Assembly: GCA_947095585.1 (NCBI GenBank)
Contig: OX352761.1
Location: 137,670,277-137,734,276 of the forward strand
Source of the DNA: Nephrocerus scutellatus
Lineage: Eukaryota; Arthropoda; Insecta; Diptera; Pipunculidae
Direction: 5' to 3'
Length of the DNA: 64,000 nucleotides
Positions 22,390 through 32,361 of this stretch are shown in pieces (the first letter of the stretch is position 1; every line of letters starts with the position of its first letter). The notes below the pieces were generated by a model, which did no database searches, was not told the origin of the DNA, and saw only the letters and a program-made list of their open reading frames with translations. The translations under genes were made by a program, and so were the position numbers.

Positions 22390-23058
22390 TTAACAATGAT
22401 TTCCACAGGAGATTGTTGTCCATTCATCTGAACCATCACAGCAATCACATATGCCATCATTGATTCGACTGCTTGAAATGAATGTGTCTAGTCCCCGACC
22501 GGTGATATGTCGTTTTTGATATTTACAATAGAATTTTCCATTGGCACAAGCGTTTGTGCTAGGCTCATCGCTTCCATCATCGAGGCAATCGCAGTAATCA
22601 TCGTTGACTCTTCTAAACGGAATATACCGACTGCCGTCGAGGCAGTGAAATTTTCCATTAAAATTTGGTTTGTAAGCGTCGTAGTCGAAAAGACGAATAC
22701 CACTGTTTTAGGATAGAGAAAACAAAGATATAAAGTGGGTGTATTAGCTGAAGTACATCTTTTCTGACCGCATGATCTTTATCGTCTCATCGCCACCTTC
22801 TAACTCCCAATCGCCATTTCTTTCTTTTTGTGAATTGGATGGATAGTTATTACTGTTAATGGCTCGATTCCTTAACTCTAGCATAGTACTATCTAAAGCA
22901 AATGGTGTACTCGCACTGGGCAATTTATTAACGGCAAAGGCTTGATATATAAAAAATGTTATTCCCAGGAGAATTATGCCAAGCAAAAGCATTTTGAATT
23001 TATGCTTGTAAAATGGTTTGTAATAGATGTTTTCGCGTTTTACCCATGTTTTCTTCAT
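22390..23058 (-). CDS. Short membrane-anchored glucosidase-II-beta-like (PRKCSH N-terminal domain) protein
   Basis: Two exons by phase: 23,058-22,757 and 22,702-22,390, giving 204 residues. The N-terminus is short and basic, followed by one hydrophobic segment near 23-43 (MLLLGIILLGITFFIYQAFA), suggesting a type II signal anchor. The C-terminal half reads GKFHCLDGSRYIPFRRVNDD, then YCDCLDDGSDEPSTNAC, ANGKFYC and RINDGICDCCDGSDE. These are the paired LDL-receptor-A-like repeats that open the glucosidase II beta subunit, where they help bind the catalytic alpha subunit in the ER. The rest of that subunit (acidic coil and mannose-receptor-homology domain) is absent. The donor is a weak GTACTT, so the exon 1 border is less sure. 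Likely ER/Golgi lumenal; function unknown. Confidence 0.82.
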
Positions 23059-23634
23059 TAGTTTGGCTATGTAAATAGTTAATTAGGCGTACAATATAAA
23101 GTTAACACGAGTACGTTTACAACAACTTCTGGATGAATGTTTTAACTTTTAAGTAAACACAAACGAAAGCATTAAATTGACATACATAGCTAGTTGTTGT
23201 TATTGGGAATTGACAAATGAAAATGATAATACTCGGTAGAGTATTGGACAGAAAATTCTTCTGTCAAAGTGTTTAAATTTGACAGCAATAACACTTTTCT
23301 AGAAATATAAAAAATGGATATAGACCCGTTTGATTATTAAAAAAGGTCACAAAAAAATGCTGTATTCGTTTTTGGCCTAGTCCTTGTGTCTGTGTTTTAC
23401 TGTAGTTTCCGCGAAAATACAATCAAACAGTTCTTTATTATTTGTATGTCATTTCAAACAGATATTCGTTGTTCCATTACGCATATGCGTATTTTGAATT
23501 ACTATAGTTCAGTGTACGCACATTCACATTTCCCAGGAAAATATATATTTCAACAGCTTCGTTGAAAGTCGATTTCGATCATAAAGGACGGATAAAGGTA
23601 TTTGGCTAGAGAGAGAAAAAGAAAGAACTATGCT

Positions 23635-23880
23635 ATATACGTTGTTGGGATGTTGGGGGTTCTTTGAAGGTCTTTAGGGAGGGCTTTCTTTTGGAGATTT
23701 TTTGAGGACCTTTTAATGGTCGATTGGAGTCTTGTAGGGGTCCTTTGGAGTTCTTTAAAGTATGTTTTGAGCGTGTTGTGAAGGTCTTTTGGCGATTCCT
23801 TTGAGGTATTTTGAGGATATTTTGGAGTCTTTTAGGCGTCTTTTTAACGATGTTTGGTGTTTGGTATGTGTAACGTGTGT
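23635..23880. repeat. G/T-rich degenerate short-period repeat
   Basis: About 240 bases of recurring GGTCTTTT, TTTGAGG, TTTTGGAG and GGAGTCTT-like words on the plus strand with few C or A, giving strong strand asymmetry. No reading frame of interest. Confidence 0.6.
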
Positions 23881-25100
23881 TGATACAATGTAATTTCTAT
23901 CCAGTTCTCTGAATATCAAAGTAAATAAAAATTTAAGATTAAATAAGTATTATAAAAAGTTGATGACTCGCAAGAAAAATTGACGCATACAGTTTATTTT
24001 CATCAATTTCATCCACTCTATCATATAAATAAATGAGGAAGATAAAGGCTGTTTATCCTTTCTTAATATTATTCGGCGCAACAGACCATTGCGGTCCAAG
24101 GCCTAGGTCCTCGCAACCATTTGTGTTGAGCATGTATATTTCTGTACACAAATGGAGGGGACCTACAATCTAATGCCGGTATGTTTCAATGAGAAAAGTG
24201 GCAGAACAGAACAGCACTAAGTTGTGAATAATGTCAGATCAAGTTAGAACAGAAAAATGGAAAATACAGCCATATGTCAACGGATAGTTTATTTTAGTTT
24301 TGGCAGAGGTGTAAGAGCAATCGTGAAATATAAATTAAAAACGAACGGAGCTCGATTTTCTTGAACAAATGGTATTAGCTATAGTTTAGAAGTGATTGAT
24401 ATGCTATATTGCTTTCAACAAAAAAATAAAAATTACAACAACAAACACATTGGATAGACCAGAAAAGGTTTAGCGTTAACCAAAAAAAAATTTTTGATTA
24501 AGAAATATTTAACCAAATTTTTAGTTATAATTCCCATCACCAGAGTCGACTTTTAAAAATTATATATGGATAAGTTGGCAAACACATGAAACAAAAAATT
24601 GACCAATTGATTAGGTTAGCTTTTGCTGTTGCTTTGATCAGTCGTTAACCACAAAAAATACCTAACCCTTTAGTTGAAAGAAATATAGCAGATAGTGATT
24701 TGCAAAGTGGAAATAGTTTTTCAAGTGATACAAGTTTCAGCCACTCCAAGTAGAAACCATCAAACATGCAATCACATCTGATTTCGACATTTCTCACAAA
24801 TCTGTTCTACCGCAAGAGTAGGTGCTCAGAGTAGAGTAGAGAACAAAAAGTAGAATAATTTTAGACAAAAATTTTCTTCATTGAACACGAAAACCAGATA
24901 ATTTTCTGCTCTGAACGGTTCTGAACAGCCTCATTGAACAAAATTAAAATTGTTCTTTTTATCGTGGACTTATGTAGCGGAACTCCCTCCTGATATCAAT
25001 CACCATAGTTGTTAGTTATTTAATTACTCGTCTGTTTGTATGTGATCTTTGTTTTCTTAAATATATTTTAATATTATAAAAAAGAGGATATCAACATAAA
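23881..25100. other. Intergenic region between the PRKCSH-like and Vti1b genes
   Basis: Apart from the SINE fragment at 24,070-24,186 this is AT-rich with no clear feature. I looked for an upstream exon encoding the missing Vti1b N-terminal helical domain and did not see one. Confidence 0.45.
24070..24186 (-). mobile_element. SINE copy 4, 3' fragment in reverse orientation
   Basis: Reads ATTCGGCGCAACAGACCATT, GCGGTCCAAGGCCTAGG, ACAAATGGAGGGGACCTACA, the reverse complement of the SINE 3' half; the tRNA-like head is missing. Confidence 0.8.
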
Positions 25101-25518
25101 ATGTCCCGTTCGTATAATTGGCATAGTGGTGGAAATCAAAACCAAGACCAATTAGTCACCGGAACGTATGATGTTTTGGAACGGACGGCCGCAAGCATAA
25201 ATCGTTCGAATCAAGTTGCAATTGAAACTGAGCAAATAGGATCAGAGGTAGTGTGTAATCTTTTAATTATTTTATTTTTTGTTAAACTTTATTGATGCCC
25301 CTTGATAGGTTCTCTCCGAACTAAGCGAACAGCGCGAGTCTCTTCTCCGTACACAAAGTCGCCTGAGGACCGCTGATAATGAACTCTCCAAGACGAGGTA
25401 CATCATGCGTTCGTTACGACGAGAAGTCATATACAATAAGCTCATCCTAATTTTAATTATAATTTTGGAAATTGGAATTCTCGTGGGCTTAGTTGTGATT
25501 AAGTTTGTAATAAAGTAA
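25101..25518 (+). CDS. Vti1b: Vti1b-type Qb-SNARE, short form
   Basis: Two exons, 25,101-25,247 and 25,309-25,518, give 118 residues. Vti1 proteins are Qb-SNAREs that pair with syntaxin-type partners for fusion at Golgi and endosomal membranes. The match to the C-terminal half of vertebrate VTI1B is clear: IATETDQIGSE-like residues 40-49 (AIETEQIGSE), then LSELSEQRESLL with the glutamine of the SNARE zero layer, RSLRREVIYNKLILI and a 19-residue hydrophobic anchor near the C-terminus. The N-terminal three-helix (Habc) domain of the roughly 230-residue family is absent; the ATG directly precedes a short polar segment (SRSYNWHSGGNQNQDQ). No upstream exon is evident, so this is either a truly short form or an incomplete model. 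The a/b paralogue call follows closest remembered similarity. Confidence 0.87.
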
Positions 25519-26219
25519 TTCTCCCAACATAAAAACATTCCATTACCGATTATCTGTGTTTGGCCAATTTATGTTTTTATTTTATATTCATTCACACAAT
25601 TTTATTATTATTACAAATATTTGTTAATGCAATATTTTCAATACATAATATTTGCATAAAAATTATGCAATCTTTATTTCCTTCTGTTAAATTAACACAA
25701 AACATGTTGTTAAGAGTAATTTCTTTCTAATTTCTAAAGATCAAAGATTACATTAGATAATTGTTTTTTTTTTTAAAGTTTTAATAATTATTTTATTTAA
25801 TAATGTTCAGTGATACAATATATATAAAAGATACACATTACTAATAGTATGAAAACGTAAAACAAAAACTTATAAAATATACATATATGGCTACATATCC
25901 TTAAAGTTCATTTTTTAATACAGAAAAATAAATTATTAAAAAATCGAGACTAATATTCTCTTTAACAATTGAAACACATTACATAACGGAAAATTGTGAG
26001 AGTTCTTTGTTCACACATTTCGTGAATTTTTATAAGATGTTAACCCAAGAATCTAGGAATTTAACAAATTGGTACACATTTAACGATAATTTGACTCTTT
26101 TTATCAACAACAATAATAAAATGATATGATAATAATAAATATATTTGTTAGACAAACAATTCAACAACTTATGAGAGATGATTATTATTAACAATAATAT
26201 ATAAGTTAAGATTTAGATC
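25519..26219. other. AT-rich spacer between Vti1b and WDR37
   Basis: Convergent 3' flanks of the two neighbouring genes; no further gene seen. Confidence 0.5.
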
Positions 26220-27911
26220 TTAATCTAGGTAGTCATTGCGGTCCGCAATTTTTTTTGGTAATAATATAGACCAGCCAAACACCCGTCGGTCAAAACCACA
26301 TGAGAATAAATCACAATTAAGAATTGGCTCTTCGGCCCATGCCACTGATGATACCATTCTACGATGTCCCTGTTAAGAGGCAATAATAATATGTTAGTTT
26401 TTATAACACATAAAAAGATATAAAAAATTAACCTGTCGACTGGTGCGCGGCAAACGTGCAACCCGTTGTCCATTCAAGTCAAACAAACGAATTTGCCTAT
26501 TATCGTGGGGAATAGCAATAATGCCAGCTGCTGAGACGGCCAAACGGTTCACTGATGAGTCTGTACGAATGGTTGCTAAAGCCGAACGCATATTTCGCAG
26601 CTCCCAGACTTTAACAGTGCGATCATCGGAACCGGAAACTACTTTATCATCACGAGTAAATACAGTCGATGTAACACTTCTGCAAATAGAAGATATTAGT
26701 TGGATATATTAAGAAATCTTTGATTGCAAATAACTCAGTGTGTCCTTGGAAAACAGATACGGCTGGTATAGCATCTCGAAAATCCCAAAGACGAAATGTT
26801 GAATCTCTTGACGCTGTCACGACAAGTCGTTGACAAGAATGTGCCGAAACGTGAGTTAATTCATGATCATGTCCAGTTAATGGTTGTAGTGGTTCTTTTG
26901 TTTCAACATCCCAAAGTATTGCAGTTCGATCCCAACTGCCTGTTATTATTTGGTCCATATTGGGCAACCAATCGGCAGCTACTACGACCGATGAGTGGCC
27001 TCCAGGTCCTGTGAATTCACATAATGGTGTTCGCAGTGTATCGACTCTATCGCGATCTTCTACCTGTTCGTCACTGTCATCAAGTTCTTCTTCAGATGAG
27101 TGCCCTTTTCTAAATAAAAAAAACAGATGTCAACTACACATTAAAAACAGTGGATAATGCTTACTTTGAAACATCCCAATTCACAGCAGCTTGCCAAATA
27201 TGAGCTGTACCGTCGCCACTACCAGTCAGTACCAAGTCTCGATTTTGATGAAATTTAATCGAGTTGACGGACCCGGCATGTCCCTGATACTGCAACAGGG
27301 GACGACCGCTTTCTATGCCCCAAATGCACGCCGTATGGTCGGCAGACGCTGTTCCAATGATCGGTTGGCCTGATTTGGCCGCCACCTGCCAGACCCCATC
27401 CTTATGACCACAGAAATCTCTTATAACCACAGAGCTGACAGCAGACTGAGCTTTGAAGCTTGAAACAATACGACTTGTCTGTGCTTTAATCTTATGACTT
27501 GCCTTTACTTTGCTACCACTTGAAGTTAGCTTTGCCTTGAAGCTCTTGCTGCTAGATATTCCAGTTATATCAGTGTCATCGTGTCCAGTGCCACCAGCAC
27601 CAACACCGAGTCCCGCAGTGGTACTGCTACACAGACCTAATTTATCGCATGTTGTACTGTCCTTTGCACCACCTCCACCAGAGTTCTCTAGTTTCTCCTG
27701 CACTGCAAGAAAACAACAAATCGATTAATTCAGAAATTCAAAACATTTCAATCATTTTACAATTTAAATTTTCGATATACATTAACTCGAACTCTTTTTC
27801 GATCTGCGAAAACAGAACATGTAGACGAGCACGAAAAGGGGCATCATCTGGTATGCTAATGTCCTCTGCTAAACTGGATAATCGAGAGCCGCGATTTTTG
27901 GACGGTTTCAT
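26220..27911 (-). CDS. Wdr37: WDR37 orthologue, WD40-repeat protein
   Basis: Five exons, all agreeing in phase: 27,911-27,761, 27,702-27,165, 27,109-26,735, 26,679-26,433 and 26,369-26,220, giving 486 residues (human WDR37 about 494). WDR37 pairs with PACS-family sorting proteins; beyond scaffold its role is little known. The N-terminus carries [17 protein letters not shown], matching LFGQIEREFENLYIENL of the human protein. The middle has [22 protein letters not shown] repeats follow: [14 protein letters not shown] ... [24 protein letters not shown] ... [10 protein letters not shown]; an acidic insert [46 protein letters not shown]; [15 protein letters not shown]; and a last blade ending [10 protein letters not shown]. 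The fly form has extra Gly/Ala/Ser-rich sequence after the N-terminal helix. The usable ATG is at 27,911; the GTG upstream in frame is not needed. Confidence 0.94.
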
Positions 27912-28317
27912 TACAATTACTTGCACTTACTAAACGAAAGTGTATAGTACTTGTGTTTGCGTTTTCTAATAATAAATGCAAAGTTGTAAAACAATCTTAA
28001 AACAGATTTACATTTTTTTGATACACAGAAAAGTAATATTACACCGATTGCAGGTGATTTTAAAATGCTAATTTCTTGTTGCTATAATCTAATTAATTTT
28101 CAATCAATCCGATTATTTTACTTTTGCACTCAATAAAGCTATGAACAGAAAGTATACATGACAGTATACCACCGAAAATGTCAAGAAAAAAACTGGCTGA
28201 ACGAGTTCAGCATGCAGAGATATTTATGTTGAAATCGATTTGTTTTGTTTTCCTTTTTAAAAAATCAATCTGGGTTATGTGAAAGTGTGAATCAAATTAA
28301 TGTTAATTTTTTTTTTT
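27912..28317. other. Upstream region of WDR37
   Basis: AT-rich 5' flank; no second gene or obvious core promoter element recognised. Confidence 0.4.
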
Positions 28318-28556
28318 CGTAAAACTCTAGCCCAGAATCGCGCTCGACCGCAGAACTTTTCAAAAAGAAAATCGAACACGAAAGGCGAAAATCTTTTGTT
28401 TACATTTTTTTGTTGCATGTGTTGTTGTTGTGCTAGTATAAAGAGGGGTAAATCTCCCAAAATATCAAGAGCTGTTTTAGCTCTATGGTAGAGTCGTTTT
28501 GAAGGGGAAACGAACAACTTGACAGCCAAAAAAAAAATCTGGGGCAGTGTTTTACG
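28318..28556. mobile_element. Small inverted-repeat element (MITE-like), copy A
   Basis: Left end CGTAAAACTCTAGCCCAGA and right end TCTGGGGCAGTGTTTTACG are imperfect reverse complements, making a 239-bp element with termini of about 19 bases. The interior has GTTGCATGTGTTGTTGTTG, AGAGGGGTAAATCTCCCAAA and GGTAGAGTCGTTTTGAAGGG. Related interiors recur at about 28,988-29,245 (same strand) and 31,150-31,300 (reversed). No coding capacity. Confidence 0.7.
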
Positions 28557-28987
28557 AAAAAAAATTTAACATAAAGAACTATATTGGAAATAGTGTAGCG
28601 CTTTACATTTACATACCGAGCGCGTTGGTTTCGCCTTACCACGAAATTTTTATATTCTACAAATATAAAGGAAGCGCTGATTTTTTGATGCTTGATGTTA
28701 AGTTTTCACAAAATTATCAAGTGTTGTAAATTAGGTTCGGCTTGCAGCTTGCTTTAGATTGTCGCAGTTGAGTTTGGAACGCGTGCGCTTTGCGGCCAAA
28801 TTCGTTGCAGTACAGGTAATTTAGTTTTTAGTAGTTTTTAGGTAATTATCACTTAAAAGTCTTAAGTTTATTAACTATTTTAATTTATTTAACTTAATTT
28901 TATTAATTTAATAATACCAATTGATATAACTTAAAAATTTAAAAAAGGATTTTTAATTTTGAAGCGCAAAGCAAACACGCCCGGCAT

Positions 28988-29245
28988 GTAAAACTCTTAT
29001 GTCGAGTTTTTTTTTTGTTTTAGCAATCTACGGTCGAGCGTAGATTCTTTCTCGAAAAAACGAACACGAAAGCCGAGAATCTTTTGTTTTGTTGCATGTG
29101 TTGTTGTTGCAGTTAATGAGAAGAGGGGTAAATCTCCCAAAATATCAAGATCTGTTTGAGGGGAAATCCAATCTACCGTAGATTGGTTTTTTGGAATAAA
29201 CAAACAACAGCCACAAAAGCACTCTACGGGAGATTTAAAAAAAAA
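28988..29245. mobile_element. MITE-like element, copy B (diverged)
   Basis: Shares AACACGAAAGCCGAGAATCT, GTTGCATGTGTTGTTGTTGC, AGAGGGGTAAATCTCCCAAA and AATATCAAGATCTGTTTGAG with copy A. It also holds short palindromes (ATCTACGGTCGAGCGTAGAT, AATCTACCGTAGATT). Ends are less clear than in copy A. Confidence 0.6.
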
Positions 29246-29399
29246 AAACATTAAACCTGCCAAAAATACAAGATGTGTGAAAAAGGATATCCATAAAAAA
29301 TTGAGCTCGGCAAATTGAACTTTTTGGAATAGGAGACCAAATTGACAAAAAAAATCAATCTTTTCAACAAATATTAACAATGGAAATTACTTAACGTAA

Positions 29400-30035
29400 G
29401 AATTTCAAAAATTGTATGAATTTTGTTTTTGAGAAAACAAATATTTTGCTCGTTACCTTGGTAGAAATTACTTAAGAAGTAAAACTTTTATTTTAAATTT
29501 TGACATTACTTATTATAATCTGTGAAACTTCTTTATCTGGAAAATGATCATTATGGTCTGGAATTTCGGGAACAAGACAATTTCTCAAGCGATTTGCATG
29601 AAATTTGGTATGTAGGACTAAGATGCGACTATAAGACTTGTTCCTATGGAAGTTTTGGAATATGATCATTATGGTCTGGAATTTCGGGAACAAAGCAATT
29701 TCTCAAGCGATTCGCATAAAATTCTGTATGTAAGACTAAGACGTGAATTTCAAAAATTGTATGAATTTTGTTTTTGAGAAAACAAATATTTTTCTCGTTA
29801 CCTTGGTAGAAATTACTTAAAAAGTAAAACTTTTATTTTAAATTTTGACATTACTTATTATAATCTGTGAAACTTCTTTATCTGGAAAATGATCATTATG
29901 GTCTGGAATTTCGGGAACAAGACAATTTCTCAAGCGATTTGCATGAAATTTGGTATGTAGGACTAAGATGCGACTATAAGACTTGTTCCTATGGAAGTTT
30001 TGGAATATGATCATTATGGTCTGGAATTTCGGGAA
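29400..30035 (+). repeat. Tandem duplication, 345-bp period with nested 118-bp period
   Basis: The segment starting GAATTTCAAAAATTGTATGA at 29,400 starts again at 29,745 with few changes. Inside, GATCATTATGGTCTGGAATT recurs at 29,546 and 29,664 (118 bases apart) and again in the second unit. The second unit stops at a TCGGGAA followed by a T run. No protein-coding signal. Confidence 0.85.
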
Positions 30036-30059
30036 TTTTTTTTTTTAATTTTTAATCAA

Positions 30060-31140
30060 TTATGCTGCTACATTCATTTGAATGACGCGAGCAGAGCCTA
30101 CCTGTTGTTGATTTTTTTTAGAAACTACGTATTTGCCATTTTGTCAAAACAAATTTCGTTGCTTGCTTAAAATATAAAATTAAATTAATAAAAATATTAG
30201 TTTTATATTAAAAACATGTGAGTAAATAGTTTTTTTAAATATTCAAAAACATCACGGTTATAAAAATGTATAACTTTCCAAACCAATCGCTAATTTTATT
30301 TTGACGTTTCCTACAAAAAAAGTAAACAAGCATAAACAACAACATAATATAAATTTTGTCGTTGTCGCTTACATAATTGTGATATGTCGAAATTCGATTT
30401 TGAGGATACATATTCGGCCCTAAGATATAAGATATATATATCTATTTCTTCGAGCACTTCATTGTCCCCAAATGAAATTAATTTAAACAAATAAAGGTAA
30501 ACCAAAGAAGTTTGACAAATCATTGGATTTAAGTTAGGTAGAGCCATTCTGTGAAGAATTATCATTTAAAATATTTGCTACTTACAATGCTGTTTCCGAA
30601 ACAATAACTTATTTGCGACTTAGGCTCTTTCCGAAACGAAGACTAATTTGTGGAACCTAACTTATTCAAATAAGTCTCCTCGCTAGGTGACTTCTTCCTC
30701 TTTCTTAAAAAAAAATCTAATTTGTTTTCCAAAATCACAAAGATTTGTGAAAAAAATTATTATTAAGATTTTGTTGTCAACTAAAAGTAAATAAAAATAT
30801 ATGAAATCGAATTGAACGATTTTACTGAATTATTTAAGCTGGCGATAAGTCAATAAGTTTGAAAAAGTTCTTCGTTTCGAAGAGTGCCTTACTTCAAAAA
30901 AATAATCTGTCGATATGACTTTTCTGGTCTTTGTGTAGCAAATATCTTTTGGGCTTTTGTTACAATAATGATATAGAAAAAAAATGATAAAATTTAAAAT
31001 TTCGACTGAGAATATGTACTGACAAAATTTCCCCAGACGGTATTTTTTTACAGTCGACAGCCCAAAGATATGTGCTACACAATTGTTGTTGGATATTGAT
31101 GTCAAAAAAAGTGGACTGAATTCAAATACCTTTGCTTACT
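30060..31140. other. Gene-free AT-rich stretch
   Basis: Nothing recognisable beyond short low-complexity frames. Confidence 0.45.
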
Positions 31141-31149
31141 TATGTTATG

Positions 31150-31310
31150 TTTTTTCGTACAAACTCTGCCCCAGAGTTCTTTTTTGGCTGTCAAGTTGTT
31201 CGTTTCCCCTTCAAATCACTCTACCGTAGAGCGATAACAGATCCCTTTTTGATCTTTTTGAAGATTTATCCCTCCTTTTACTAACGCAAACAAATACTGT
31301 TAACTGGACA
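31150..31310. mobile_element. MITE-like element, copy C (reversed, partial)
   Basis: Starts TTCGTACAAACTCTGCCCCAG, similar to the reverse complement of the copy A right end, then GGCTGTCAAGTTGTTCGTTT, CCCCTTCAAATCACTCTACC and GAAGATTTATCCCTCCTTTT, the reversed order of the copy A interior. The far terminus is eroded. Confidence 0.6.
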
Positions 31311-31348
31311 ATAAATAATAAACAAATGGCGAATATACGGTATAGCGA

Positions 31349-31745
31349 TTAATGGAATTTGATTCATGTGGTATATCATATAATAATTGAGTCATATATC
31401 ATATGATTGAAATTTTTTCATACAAAATTACATGATACACCATGATGCAGCTTTTTAAAAGAAAAAAACCCTATCTAAATATAAACAAATTGAGCAAAAC
31501 TAACTTTCTCATGAAAGCTTAGCAGCATGAAAGGTGAAAATTAGTTCTACACACTCGTAGGCGTGGCCTAATTTGAACGGAAGATTGAACAAGTTTTATT
31601 TGGTTCATGTAGTATTTCATGTAATAATTGAGTCAAATATAATATGATTGAGTTTTTTTCATACGTCATTACATGATATACCATGATGTAGCTTTTTAAA
31701 AGGAAAAACTACTATCTAAATATAATTTAATTGAGCGCACTGTGT
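31349..31745 (+). repeat. Local direct duplication, about 241-bp spacing
   Basis: ATAATAATTGAGTCATATATCATATGATTG-type sequence and the following CATGATGCAGCTTTTTAAAA with TATCTAAATATAAACAAATT at 31,370-31,495 recur at 31,610-31,735. Weaker echoes of the TTTAAAAG...AAATATAA...CAATTGAG phrase follow to about 31,910. Confidence 0.7.
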
Positions 31746-32361
31746 TCATAATTTTCAAAACCGCATTTTAAAAGACAAACTGCTTTGTAAATATAAATCA
31801 ATTGAAAAATATAAATTAATTGAGGGCACAGTATTTTATAGTTTGCCTATTACTTTCAAGAACGCCTTTAAAAGGAAAAATTTATTTCTAAACATAAAAC
31901 AATTGAGTGAGGGAAATCACATCATCAGCTATATTTTTTATGAAAATAAAATCAATCATTTGTAATGAGTATAAATTGATCCACCTTCCATGATAATTGG
32001 GAGACGCAAATAAAAAACTTTCAGCATTCATTAACATCAACATGAGGCCCGCCCACATGCAAACACGCCCACTGTTGAACTTTTACGGAAAATTCAGTTT
32101 TTTGAGTCTAAGGTATGTTTGATTGCTTCCATTTTTCTCAATGGACGGTATTTTTATTATACTTCAAATGATACCAATAGCACCAATGGGTGCTATTTTA
32201 CATATTGACCTTTTTGTATGTTCCACGTAGAAGATTAATAGTGGAATATCAAAACAAACATACTTCGTTTTTACACTGTGTGTTTGACAAGATTGGAATT
32301 TAATTTTTATTCGATTCAGGACATCCCTGGGGTTCAGGTTCTGGTTCATCGTGAAGCCAAC

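Noticed and set aside
27510..27933. Plus-strand open frames over WDR37 exons 1-2
   Set aside because: Mirror frames of the WDR37 coding sequence; WD-repeat motifs are only on the minus strand.
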